13,431 bases of DNA. It comes from an uncultured Clostridia bacterium. GTDB taxonomy: Bacteria; Bacillota; Clostridia; Oscillospirales; Ruminococcaceae. The position numbers and the translations under genes were made by a program. Numbering within the stretch: position 1 is the stretch's first letter; each line of letters opens with the position of its first letter. Location: contig CAMEYZ010000036.1 in NCBI GenBank assembly GCA_945947715.1, forward strand, positions 1 through 13,431. The letters are read 5' to 3'. Positions 1-7,855 of the stretch are shown here, piece by piece. The notes beneath the pieces are model-generated. The model saw only the letters and a list, made by a program, of their open reading frames with translations. It did not search any database and had not been told where the DNA came from.

Positions 1-928
1 CACCCGCCTCTGTTACCTTAAGGCTTCCGCTGGTGAAGTAATCCACACCGCTCTTCTCGAGATTCTTTGTGCGTGCTGCCTTTGAGGTAGTCAGTGTAAT
101 ATTACCGCTGGTATCAACATTCACTTCGCTGCTACCATAGGTCTTACCATTCTTGATAACTGCGCCGGTGTTGGCAAGGGAGTTCTGGATGGTAAATGTC
201 AGGCTTCCGGAGTACTTACCGCTGGAATCCCAGGTCTTATCCTTGTCAATGAATATACCGTAGTCATAGTTACCGTAATATGCGCCGCCAAGAGCCATGT
301 AGGAATCGCCGGTTGCCGTAGAAGAAGCTGTACGAGCTCCTGCAGGATCGGTAAACAGATTTGCGGTGATCCTGTCATTGGCGATAATATTTGTGATGAT
401 TCTTCCGTTATAGCCTGCGCTTCGAGAGGAAGCTTTGATGCCGTTAACGTAACCATTAGCTCGGTTAATGACAATAATGTGGATATTCTTCAGTGTCTTC
501 TCATATTTCGTATCGTCGATCACATACGAAGCAGGAGCCGCTGAACCACGTTGCTTGATAAACCCAAACTGTACGCAGAATGCCTCATATGCGTCCTTTG
601 GAGAATTTATATTCTTGGATACGGGGATCTTTTTGATCTCTTCAACAGGATTTCCTTCCATGTCGGTAGTTTCAACAGTGAATTCATATTCAGTCGAATA
701 ATTCGCCCCCGAGTCGAAGATGAGCATTCTGTCGGCGTATCTCACATTTTCGGTGAGATATTCGAGAATACCGTCCTGCGTACTTCTCATGTTCTCTATC
801 ATTGTGGAATCCACGTAGGTTTCTCTGATAGGCTTGTAGAAGTTCATCAGCGCCGCCATGAGTATACCCATGATAGCCATTACGACGATAAGCTCCACAA
901 GGGTAAAGGCTTTAATTTTTTTCTTCAT
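1..928 (-). CDS. Type IV prepilin-like protein, PilW/GspJ-like (C-terminus cut by window edge)
   Basis: The open frame runs from the ATG at 928-926 to the window edge with no stop, giving at least 309 residues. The N-terminus is a class III prepilin signal: a short lysine-rich leader (MKKKIKA), then FTLVELIVVMAIMGILMAAL, with Glu at mature position 5 and one hydrophobic helix. A region around residues 40-70 (ending LTENVRYADRM) resembles the helix that follows the membrane segment in PilW/GspJ minor pilins. The rest is Ser/Thr/Gly/Asn-rich, as in a pilin globular domain. The residue before the predicted cleavage point is Ala, not the usual Gly. A GGGGGTGAG ribosome site lies just upstream. 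It is the last pilus gene visible, 15 bp after the preceding prepilin. Expected role: minor pilin in the pilus initiation or tip complex. Prepilin identity is clear; the PilW/GspJ assignment is inference. Confidence 0.85.
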   Translation of the reverse strand, partial: MKKKIKAFTLVELIVVMAIMGILMAALMNFYKPIRETYVDSTMIENMRSTQDGILEYLTENVRYADRMLIFDSGANYSTEYEFTVETTDMEGNPVEEIKKIPVSKNINSPKDAYEAFCVQFGFIKQRGSAAPASYVIDDTKYEKTLKNIHIIVINRANGYVNGIKASSRSAGYNGRIITNIIANDRITANLFTDPAGARTASSTATGDSYMALGGAYYGNYDYGIFIDKDKTWDSSGKYSGSLTFTIQNSLANTGAVIKNGKTYGSSEVNVDTSGNITLTTSKAARTKNLEKSGVDYFTSGSLKVTEAG

Positions 929-943
929 CTCTCTCACCCCCGG

Positions 944-1435
944 TTATTTGGTTTCTACCTTCTTATCATCGCCCTTTCTCGGCAGGATGAATTTGTAGCG
1001 TACAGTGTTGTTGCTGTCATAGACAGTTCCCTCTGAGTCATTTGAAACCTTGACTCCGACAACATAGAGATCAATATCCGCCGAGACAGAGCCCTTAAGG
1101 TAGGTTGCCTTGGAATTAACGTTATTCTCCTTTTTTACCTTGAAGGTAATGTTGGAGGTGGAGCCGTCAACTGTATGTGACATGTCGTCATCGCCGGTAG
1201 GTGTGTAGCTTGCCAGACGATAGATCTGGACAGCTTCATCACCATTTTCTTTAACGAGCTCATTTTCCACGAACTCCATTTGCTTTTCAAGACTGTTGTT
1301 GATGCGATTGTTGTCACGGTTCATTTTTGCCACTGTTCCGTAGACCTGGACCATGAGCAGCGAAGTAATACCGATAAGCGCCATGGCAACAATACATTCG
1401 ATAAGTGTAAAGCCGCGAAGCTTTTTAGTTTTCAT
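944..1435 (-). CDS. Type IV prepilin-like protein, PilV/GspI-like
   Basis: This encodes a 163-residue prepilin. The leader MKTKKLRG ends in Gly8 and is followed by FTLIECIVAMALIGITSLLM: a standard prepilin peptidase site (G8|F9), Glu at mature position 5, and a hydrophobic N-terminal helix running into an amphipathic helix (about residues 35-60). The rest (about 75-155) is a small, soluble, Asn/Ser/Thr-rich domain with alternating hydrophobic residues, as in a pilin beta-sheet. Length and the FTLIE-C-VA pattern fit PilV/GspI minor pilins. The AAGGGAGGT ribosome site overlaps the end of the upstream gene, 15 bp away, so the two are surely co-transcribed. After leader removal by a PilD-type peptidase encoded elsewhere, the protein would enter the pilus initiation complex. 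The subfamily is inferred from the N-terminus only. Confidence 0.85.
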   Translation of the reverse strand: MKTKKLRGFTLIECIVAMALIGITSLLMVQVYGTVAKMNRDNNRINNSLEKQMEFVENELVKENGDEAVQIYRLASYTPTGDDDMSHTVDGSTSNITFKVKKENNVNSKATYLKGSVSADIDLYVVGVKVSNDSEGTVYDSNNTVRYKFILPRKGDDKKVETK

Positions 1436-1450
1436 ATATCATTACCTCCC

Positions 1451-3994
1451 TTAGCTGCCTAACCAGTGCTGCTGATCCCATGTGATCATTGTACCCATGA
1501 GAGAATCAGCGCCGCCGCCGGCTCCCTGAGGAACAAATCCGATACCAAAGCCGTTCCTTACCTTGATCTTATTAAATACGATTGAGCCTATTACCTGGAG
1601 ATGCATCTTGCCTGGTTGACCGTTATATGTGTAATTTATTTCTGCTCCGTTTGCATTTATTGCATTAAATTCAGCTTCAGGACCATACATATATCCGGTA
1701 AAGAAGAAATTATCTCCATTGGCTGTAAAAAGCTCAGAATCCTTTCCTGCAAAGCAGAAAATATTGGGAGAAGAGGGCTTAGGTGATTTATCCGGATTTT
1801 CCTTATAATAGTTTTCATCACCAAATTCAAAGCCACTTTTTGCTTCATGGAGGGTATAGGATTCTTCAGTATATACAGAAAATCCCTTATGCTGTACAAA
1901 GTCATTGTCAGCAACGGTAAATACAACGCTGCCGCTTCCCTTAACAATAAAGCATGGTTCTGCGCTGTCTATTCCGCCGGTAAGCTGGATTTGAATATTC
2001 TTTCCCTGAGTATCAATGTAATAAGGATTTCCAGGACCAACATTAGCAAAGTCACTCATATTCAGCTTATACTGATAAAAACCATTAACCTCTGTGCCGG
2101 TCGGAGTTATATTATGATTGTCGCGAGTAAGATCTGTAGCAGTGCTGCTAACCGACAGTGATACGGTATCCTTACCCGAGCAATTCTTAAACATTTCAAG
2201 AGCGCTGAGAGGTTTGCCGCTTTCATCACGGTAAGATGTTGTCTCTGTTTCTGTTGAGTGAATATAAACAGGACCTGTTCTTCCGGGAAGATCATTTAAG
2301 GTGATCATATCCGTAACATACTGCTGAGGATCATCAGGTGCTGCATCAGTATCCTTGGGTATAGCCAGGCTGCCTGGTGTGATTGTGCAGTCCACAGTTG
2401 TTGCAACAACACTTGTTTCTATCTTAGCAAATGAGCCGCCATTTTTCCCATAGTAGGAGCTTGTTGCTGTCACATGGACTCCCTTGTCAAACTGAACCGA
2501 TGACGGGGTAACTTCAAAATAAATATTGCCTGTGCAGTACACGTTTCCGTGGAACTTTATGTTATTGCCTCTGATGTACATATCGCCGTCGCAGTATACA
2601 TCGCCGTAAACTTCAGTTCCGTTCTGAGCGGTTATAAACGCCAGATTAGAAGGATCAATACTTGATTTGGTCAGCTCGTTAACCATGTATGCATATGTTG
2701 AGTCCTCAGCCAATGTACCGTTAGCTCCAAGGATAATATCGCACGCTTTACCGGTATCGCCTATTCTCATGGAGTTTGTGTTGCTGAGTCCTGCTGCATA
2801 GATAAATGGTCTGCTGTCGCGCTCCTCACCTGTTGCGTCAAGAGCTCCGTAACCATTGACTAAGAACTGGTTTTTTCCGTCAATAGTACCACTTCTAACA
2901 ATAACGTAGTTATTCTTGAAAAGGGACCAAAGTGCCTGAGTCTCTGTGAATACCTTCTTGTAATCCAGCACAGAACGTCCGGACATGGCACCGTCACCAG
3001 GAACTGTATATGTTGCCTGAGGATTTGACGCACTGCTTCCGCCGATTACCGAAGTAGAATTGAACTGATCTGTTGAATTAAACGATGTCATAGCATTTGT
3101 GAACGAAGACTTAGAAACGGGAGTATTCGGTTCAAGAAGAACGGAAACGGTTGCTTCATTCTCTGCGCCTGTGCTGTCGGAGACAGTGGTAGTAGATGTG
3201 ACCTTCAGACGATAATATGTATTGTTCCAGTCGATAGCAGACATCTTGATATTGCCTGAAAGATCAACATTTTCAGCTGAGGTGTTCTTGAATGTACCGT
3301 CATAAAGAACATTTTTGTCCTTGTCACGGTAGATAACTCTAAGAAGCTCAACTGTAACAGTTACGTCTCCACGACCATCGCTATCAGAGTCGTCCGCCAT
3401 TTTTCCAAGAGACTTGGAGCCTACGGTAGAATCTGTGGTGGGAAGAACTGCCGTGTACTGGATATAGGAGTTTTTGTCTTCATCAGTATTGGTTTTTACC
3501 CAGTTTTCCTCCTCTGATGCGTCAACAAAGTTAACCTTTCCTGAACCTGCCGGTGCAGTAGAATCGAATGCACTGTCAGCGAGCTTATATTTCGGTGTCA
3601 GGTAGCAGAATATCTCCTGCTGATAAAGGAAGCCTTTGGAAATAGGCTCTTTGCCATTAAATACGGTATCATTGGTAAGATTAGTTTTCATCTGCTTTGA
3701 TTCTTCGTCCTCTTCAAAGGTGAAGCCTATTGTTTGCCAACCGGTAATAACGTCATTACCTTTACCGTTAATGGTATCATAATCCTCCAGCACCTCGTTT
3801 ATGTAAACCTCAAGAGCTGATCTTGCAGTATAATATGCTTGATTTTCTTCGTACTTGGTAATTGTACGTCTGTTTGCGTTAGATACAACAGTAAGGGTTG
3901 CCAGGAGCATTACAATCAGCACAAATAACAGTGTTACGACCATTACCAGTACCGCACCCTTTAACTTGCGGGGGCGACGTTTGCTCTCTGCCAT
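1451..3994 (-). CDS. Large PilX/GspK-like minor pilin, possible pilus-tip protein
   Basis: This 847-residue protein begins with a basic stretch and LKG, then a hydrophobic helix (about 14-37), then an NRR...YEENQAYYTARSALE segment typical of PilX N-terminal domains. The position matching Glu5 of pilins is not Glu, as is also true of GspK, the large tip pseudopilin of type II secretion. The remaining roughly 780 residues are Ser/Thr/Asn/Gly-rich and beta-strand-like. At 462-494 there are two tandem rungs of a likely beta-helix (GDVYCDGDMYI and GNVYCTGNIYF). The last 100 residues (GSIVFNKIKV, then a Trp-rich end) resemble the beta-helical C-terminal domain found in other PilX-type proteins of Gram-positive bacteria. 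The start is supported by AAAGGTGG seven bases upstream. It sits between pilO and two prepilin genes, fitting a pilus tip or adhesion role; that role is inference. Confidence 0.75.
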   Translation of the reverse strand: MAESKRRPRKLKGAVLVMVVTLLFVLIVMLLATLTVVSNANRRTITKYEENQAYYTARSALEVYINEVLEDYDTINGKGNDVITGWQTIGFTFEEDEESKQMKTNLTNDTVFNGKEPISKGFLYQQEIFCYLTPKYKLADSAFDSTAPAGSGKVNFVDASEEENWVKTNTDEDKNSYIQYTAVLPTTDSTVGSKSLGKMADDSDSDGRGDVTVTVELLRVIYRDKDKNVLYDGTFKNTSAENVDLSGNIKMSAIDWNNTYYRLKVTSTTTVSDSTGAENEATVSVLLEPNTPVSKSSFTNAMTSFNSTDQFNSTSVIGGSSASNPQATYTVPGDGAMSGRSVLDYKKVFTETQALWSLFKNNYVIVRSGTIDGKNQFLVNGYGALDATGEERDSRPFIYAAGLSNTNSMRIGDTGKACDIILGANGTLAEDSTYAYMVNELTKSSIDPSNLAFITAQNGTEVYGDVYCDGDMYIRGNNIKFHGNVYCTGNIYFEVTPSSVQFDKGVHVTATSSYYGKNGGSFAKIETSVVATTVDCTITPGSLAIPKDTDAAPDDPQQYVTDMITLNDLPGRTGPVYIHSTETETTSYRDESGKPLSALEMFKNCSGKDTVSLSVSSTATDLTRDNHNITPTGTEVNGFYQYKLNMSDFANVGPGNPYYIDTQGKNIQIQLTGGIDSAEPCFIVKGSGSVVFTVADNDFVQHKGFSVYTEESYTLHEAKSGFEFGDENYYKENPDKSPKPSSPNIFCFAGKDSELFTANGDNFFFTGYMYGPEAEFNAINANGAEINYTYNGQPGKMHLQVIGSIVFNKIKVRNGFGIGFVPQGAGGGADSLMGTMITWDQQHWLGS

Positions 3995-4042
3995 AATAAT
4001 ACCACCTTTCTCTTTGTATTAAAATCTTTCCTTATCCATATC

Positions 4043-4082
4043 CCACCATACGGCTGCACGAATCATCGTACAACCGCGGTGG
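4043..4082 (-). other. Stem-loop in the pilO-to-pilX spacer
   Basis: Five outer pairs (4043-4047 with 4078-4082) are followed by a 3x1 internal loop. Then comes a ten-pair inner stem (4051-4060 with 4067-4076) closed by a six-base loop. Two inner positions are C/A mismatches on the plus strand but become G-U pairs in minus-strand RNA, so the fold suits the pil transcript. No U tract follows, so this is not a standard terminator. It may act in mRNA processing or stability. Confidence 0.5.
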
Positions 4083-4094
4083 AAAAATATTTAA

Positions 4095-4835
4095 TTATTT
4101 TGCCTGTTCTGTATCCATGTGATGAATGGAGAATACGTCGATAACCACTGTAAATTCACTGGAAGGATCAATGCCCTTCTCATCGTCGCCTTCATTAAAG
4201 TTGCCTCCGCTTATTGACTTAACATAAAGAGTCTTGTCGCTAAGGGAAACTGTATCAATAACGGAGAAGAACTGATCCCAGTCAACTACGCCATCGCTTG
4301 AAACATCTACGCCGAATACAAGAGTTACCTCATCGATTGCGACAGTAACTCCTTCTGCGGGAGTAGGATATGTGCCATAATATGTATCATATACCTCCTG
4401 AGGGAGAGAATCTCCTGTAAGGTCAGCATTGATCTTGATATCATAAGCTACGCAGTCCTTCTGATAGAAGTACGGACTTACCACACCAGCACTTTCTCCG
4501 GTAAGAGTCAGATTCTTGAAGGTGATTCCCGATTCGGAGAGAAGCTCGTAGATATACTGGTCAGCCTGGAAGGTTTCCTGCTCCTCCACGAAGTTCTCCT
4601 GCATTTCGTCAACCTCTTTAATGCTGTCCTTGAGCTGCTGCTGGAGCTGAGGAAGAGTTTCGATCTTAGCATTGACCTCTGCCTGTTCCTGTTCCTTAAG
4701 TTCAAGGCTGTTCTTGATGTCCTGAGACTCAGATATCTTAGCCTTTACAAAGAAGAAAAATCCGATCATCAATACAGCTATAACAACAACTGCAATGAAA
4801 ATAACCTTATCTCTATATGAAAGCTTCATGCTCAT
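4095..4835 (-). CDS. pilO: PilO-like type IV pilus alignment protein
   Basis: The 246-residue protein has the PilO layout: a short cytoplasmic start, one membrane helix (about 11-31), a Gln/Glu/Lys-rich coiled coil (about 35-90, including LKEQEQAEVNAKIETLPQLQ), and an extracytoplasmic alpha/beta domain (about 91-235). In type IV pili PilO pairs with PilN through their coiled coils and links the cytoplasmic PilM ring to the rest of the machine. Its ATG shares one base with the stop of the PilMN gene (TGATG), so translation is probably coupled. A second ATG two codons in (4829-4827) could be the true start, since GGTGAAGG sits well for either. The family is assigned by architecture and context more than by conserved residues, which is normal for PilO. 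Confidence 0.8.
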   Translation of the reverse strand: MSMKLSYRDKVIFIAVVVIAVLMIGFFFFVKAKISESQDIKNSLELKEQEQAEVNAKIETLPQLQQQLKDSIKEVDEMQENFVEEQETFQADQYIYELLSESGITFKNLTLTGESAGVVSPYFYQKDCVAYDIKINADLTGDSLPQEVYDTYYGTYPTPAEGVTVAIDEVTLVFGVDVSSDGVVDWDQFFSVIDTVSLSDKTLYVKSISGGNFNEGDDEKGIDPSSEFTVVIDVFSIHHMDTEQAK

Positions 4836-6442
4836 CAGCCTTCACCGCCTTCCGTAATTTCTGCATTCTCGACCTCGTCTGTCGATTCCTCCTCAGGCGC
4901 ACTGTAGAGAGCATCTTCTACTGCGCTGCTCTTAAGCATAGCTGTTACATCGAAGCTATAAATGCTGCTTTCCTTGGCAATATCGATTTCAAGTGCATCC
5001 TCAGCCGGCTCAAATGCAAGCGCGCCATCATTATAAGAATAGCCCGTGTATACAATGTTGTCAAACATATCAAGCTCGGTAAGATTCTGAACAACGAGCG
5101 CAGGGATTGTAGGATCGTCGCAGTAGCCCTTAAGCTGATACTGACCCTCATTGTATGCAAATTCGACAACATTGCATTCAGCGTCAAAGAATACCTTTTC
5201 AACCTCGTAATACTGCTCAGAGTTTATCATAGGAAGGGTATTGTAATTATCGGTAGCGTTTGTGAGAAGAGTCTTGAAGCCGGAGATCTTGTCGATCTTT
5301 GCCTGAGTAAGATCCACCTCAGCAAGCTTTGCCTGAGTTTCCTCGCTGTTAATCTCAGCGTTGATATCGTCGATCTTACGCTGAGTATTGTTGATTCCGA
5401 TACCGATAGCCAGGCAGATAACTGCGATAACTGCAGCAGAAACGCCTGCAGCGATCAGCACGCCCACAGCAAAGGAAGCGCCAGCCTCTGTCTTTCCGAC
5501 AGTTGCGTCAGTTTCCAGGAGGTTGATACGTTCGCTTTCCTTATTGCTCTTGAACATAGCGCCGATAGCGTTTGCATAAGCCTGGAATTCGAAGTTCTCA
5601 TATCCGCCGATATTATTGGGAACGCCCAGAAGGCTGGTAGAAATATCCATATTTTCCAGAGAGTTTGTAAGTCTGATATACTCAGAGGTATCGCCGTAGA
5701 ATACAACGTTCTGGATAGGATTCTCGGGGTCTCTGGTCTTCTGGAACTGGAACATTCTGTAGATATTCTCGTTTACTGCCTCGTAGATGTAGTCCTCGGA
5801 GTTATCGTAGTCAACGGGGTCGATAGAAGCGAAACGCGAGAATGTGAGCTGATTGTTCTCATAAAGGTTAAGGCTGATGAAGGTAGGGTCGATCTGAACT
5901 GCCAGCATAGGCATCTTAGCGCTTGCCTTCTTATCCGAGAGGATAATTCTGGAGATAGCGTTGCAGGATACCATAACAGACTTAAGCTGAATGTCGAGCA
6001 TTCTGAAAACGCCTCTGAAGCACTCAACGACCTCTGAAGGACACGCGGTTGCGAGGATCTTAAGAGCCTGAACTCCGTCCTCGGTAACCTCTCCGGCGAT
6101 AGAGTAGGAGATAGAGTATTCATCTGCGATACCCATAGTGTGCTGCATCTGGTTTGTTACCATTGTCAGGAGCTGAGTGCCCTTAGCCTTGGGGATATGG
6201 AGCTCCTTGAAGATAACCAGGTTGGATGAGATGCTGACAACAGCCTCTTTATCCGACATTTTTGACTTTTTCAACTCTTCACTGATAAGAGTTGCCATTT
6301 CGGGAATTTTCTTTATATGACCATTTACGATCAGACCCTCTTCGAGATCAATGGTGGCAGCAGCTGCTACCTTAATTTTATTATTGCTCTCGGTTCCGCG
6401 GATAATGCGGATGTGTCTGTCAGTAATATCAAATGAAAGCAT
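4835..6442 (-). CDS. PilM-PilN fusion, type IV pilus inner-membrane assembly protein
   Basis: One 535-residue frame holds two proteins that are usually separate. Residues 1 to about 300 are a PilM-type actin-like domain (start MLSFDITDRHIRII; an alternating strand region at about 178-205). At 306-310 comes INLLE, the counterpart of the INLLP motif at the PilN N-terminus that normally docks into PilM in trans. A membrane helix (about 323-350), a coiled coil (about 351-388) and a PilN-like alpha/beta domain (about 407-470, with YQLKGYCDDPTIPALVVQNL) follow, and then a very acidic tail. The Gly residues of the actin-like phosphate-binding loops are not conserved. An upstream GTG at 6451 is in frame, but AGGTGA at 6448-6453 lies five bases before the ATG at 6442-6440, so the ATG is chosen. 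The stop overlaps pilO by one base. Confidence 0.92.
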   Translation of the reverse strand: MLSFDITDRHIRIIRGTESNNKIKVAAAATIDLEEGLIVNGHIKKIPEMATLISEELKKSKMSDKEAVVSISSNLVIFKELHIPKAKGTQLLTMVTNQMQHTMGIADEYSISYSIAGEVTEDGVQALKILATACPSEVVECFRGVFRMLDIQLKSVMVSCNAISRIILSDKKASAKMPMLAVQIDPTFISLNLYENNQLTFSRFASIDPVDYDNSEDYIYEAVNENIYRMFQFQKTRDPENPIQNVVFYGDTSEYIRLTNSLENMDISTSLLGVPNNIGGYENFEFQAYANAIGAMFKSNKESERINLLETDATVGKTEAGASFAVGVLIAAGVSAAVIAVICLAIGIGINNTQRKIDDINAEINSEETQAKLAEVDLTQAKIDKISGFKTLLTNATDNYNTLPMINSEQYYEVEKVFFDAECNVVEFAYNEGQYQLKGYCDDPTIPALVVQNLTELDMFDNIVYTGYSYNDGALAFEPAEDALEIDIAKESSIYSFDVTAMLKSSAVEDALYSAPEEESTDEVENAEITEGGEG

Positions 6443-6447
6443 TCTCG

Positions 6448-6454
6448 TCACCTC
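6448..6454 (-). promoter_or_regulatory. Ribosome binding site that decides the PilMN start
   Basis: GAGGTGA reads on the minus strand five bases before the ATG at 6442-6440. It overlaps the in-frame GTG at 6451-6449, so that GTG cannot use it. This makes the ATG the better start. Confidence 0.8.
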
Positions 6455-6477
6455 ACAAATTATTTTTTATACTCAGC

Positions 6478-6588
6478 CCGCCGCAGCATTCCTTCTGCGG
6501 CGGCGCCGAGCATATATTGCTTTCCGGCGCCCTGCCGTTTGATATTTAAGGATAATATATTCCGTCTCACTGCCGCGTTTTTGCGGCA
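6478..6588 (-). other. Cluster of GC-rich hairpins between pilC and pilMN
   Basis: The roughly 180-base spacer holds three inverted repeats. The first is a perfect 9-bp stem, CCGCCGCAG at 6478-6486 with CTGCGGCGG at 6495-6503. The second is a 7-bp stem, GGCGCCG at 6502-6508 with CGGCGCC at 6525-6531; it shares two bases with the first, so both cannot form fully. The third is a 6-bp stem, TGCCGC at 6571-6576 with GCGGCA at 6583-6588. None is followed by a clear U tract on the minus strand. They may protect the pilC message end, act as a partial terminator, or be a dispersed repeat. Confidence 0.6.
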
Positions 6589-6623
6589 TTAGCATGATAT
6601 GTAGAGCATAAATGTTTATTTTT

Positions 6624-7817
6624 TTAGCTGATGCTTCCCATCGCATTGTAGATCGCAGGAAGGATAGCAACAAAGCACAGACCGATCGCGCCGCCCATGA
6701 AGATAATGAGGATAGGCTCGATAAAGCCTACAAGACGTGTGATAGCCTCGTCCGATTCCTCCTGATAGAAGTTCGCGGACTTTAAGAGAATACTGTCAAG
6801 AGCACCGGATTCCTCGCCGACATAGATAATAGATGTAAACATCGACTCGAAGATGCCAGTACGCTGAATAGAAACGGAAAGTGACTCGCCCTGCTTGACC
6901 TCGTCAACAACCGTTTCAAAGCATTTTGAAACGTATACGTTTCCAACAATGTTTGCACTCTTTTCAAGAGATTCAACCATTGATACGCCGGAAGAATAAA
7001 GAGCTGCCAGTGTACTTCCGAAGCGAGCGGTGTAGATCTTTACGACCAGGGGACCTACCGCAGGCATCTTTATCTTTAACCTGTCGAATTTCATTCGCAC
7101 ATCGGGTATTTTAAGGATATATCTTACAGCGAAGATTATTACCGCAAGGACAATAATGTAAACGTACCAGTAAGCGGTAAGATTTTCTGCGAATGCGAAC
7201 AGAGCACCGGTCAGACCGTTCATATCCTCTTCAGTAAGGAGGTCCTTAAAGGAAGGCATGATGAACGTGAACATTACGACAACCAGTACAAGGCAGAGAA
7301 CGACCAGAATAATAGGATAAGACAGTGAGCTCTTTATCTTTCGGTTCAGACGTTCTTCGTTTGCGTAATGGTCCTCGAGCTTCTTCATGATAACGTCGAG
7401 GTTACCGGATACCTCACCTGCTTCTACCATTGAGATGTAGAAGTTAGGATAAGCGTCGCCCTGCATTTTAAGGGCATCAGAAAAGGCAGTACCCTTCTGA
7501 ACGTTTTCGTATACATCTCTGTATATAGCCCTTGTTTTTTCGTTTGTCTGCTCTTTGGTCATAATGTCGAGAGATCTTACAAGCGTAAGTCCGGATGACA
7601 TCATCGCTGACATCTGACGACAGTCATATGCCATTTCTTTTGTCTTGAACTTATGAAGCTTTTTACCTTCGTCGCCCTTAGCCTCCTTGTAAGCCGAGCA
7701 GAAAAGACCTTTTTCGTGAATTTTATCAAGAAATTCATTCACGTTTTCAGCCTGCATCCTCTGATTTTTAAAGGTATTGCCTTTAACGTCGGTTGCAGTA
7801 TAAATAAAAGTCTTCAT
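6624..7817 (-). CDS. pilC: PilC, type IV pilus inner-membrane platform protein
   Basis: The 397-residue protein is full length for the PilC/GspF family. It has an N-terminal region typical of the family (FIYTATDVKGNTFKNQRMQAE), then two copies of the T2SSF domain, about 65-190 and 265-390. Each copy carries the family signature: EVSGNLD at 135-141 and EESGALD at 335-341. Membrane helices lie at about 168-188, 216-234 and 366-388, and the C-terminus has the conserved FIEPILIIFMGG...LPAIY pattern. PilC is the membrane platform on which the PilB ATPase acts to assemble pilin. The start at 7817 is preceded by GGAGGTG, with a rather long gap of about 12 bases. It is the first gene of the pil operon, with a promoter at 7907-7935. 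No pilB or pilT lies upstream, which is unusual because they often adjoin pilC. Confidence 0.95.
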   Translation of the reverse strand: MKTFIYTATDVKGNTFKNQRMQAENVNEFLDKIHEKGLFCSAYKEAKGDEGKKLHKFKTKEMAYDCRQMSAMMSSGLTLVRSLDIMTKEQTNEKTRAIYRDVYENVQKGTAFSDALKMQGDAYPNFYISMVEAGEVSGNLDVIMKKLEDHYANEERLNRKIKSSLSYPIILVVLCLVLVVVMFTFIMPSFKDLLTEEDMNGLTGALFAFAENLTAYWYVYIIVLAVIIFAVRYILKIPDVRMKFDRLKIKMPAVGPLVVKIYTARFGSTLAALYSSGVSMVESLEKSANIVGNVYVSKCFETVVDEVKQGESLSVSIQRTGIFESMFTSIIYVGEESGALDSILLKSANFYQEESDEAITRLVGFIEPILIIFMGGAIGLCFVAILPAIYNAMGSIS

Positions 7818-7855
7818 TAAAGATTGACACCTCCGATAGTGGATTTTCAGATTGC

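Noticed and set aside
4817..6037. Long open frame of about 406 codons on the plus strand, antisense to the PilMN gene
   Set aside because: It has no recognisable domain and no fitting upstream signals. The minus-strand frame has clear PilM and PilN features and overlap-coupled neighbours.
6502..6531. GGCGCCG/CGGCGCC repeat as a pilC terminator
   Set aside because: It has a 16-base loop and no U tract on the minus strand, and it overlaps a stronger 9-bp stem.
6473..6673. Small minus-strand open frame across the end of pilC and the hairpin spacer, with an Arg/Ala-rich end
   Set aside because: The Arg-rich stretch is a by-product of GC-rich inverted repeats, it overlaps the end of pilC in another frame, and no ribosome site supports it.
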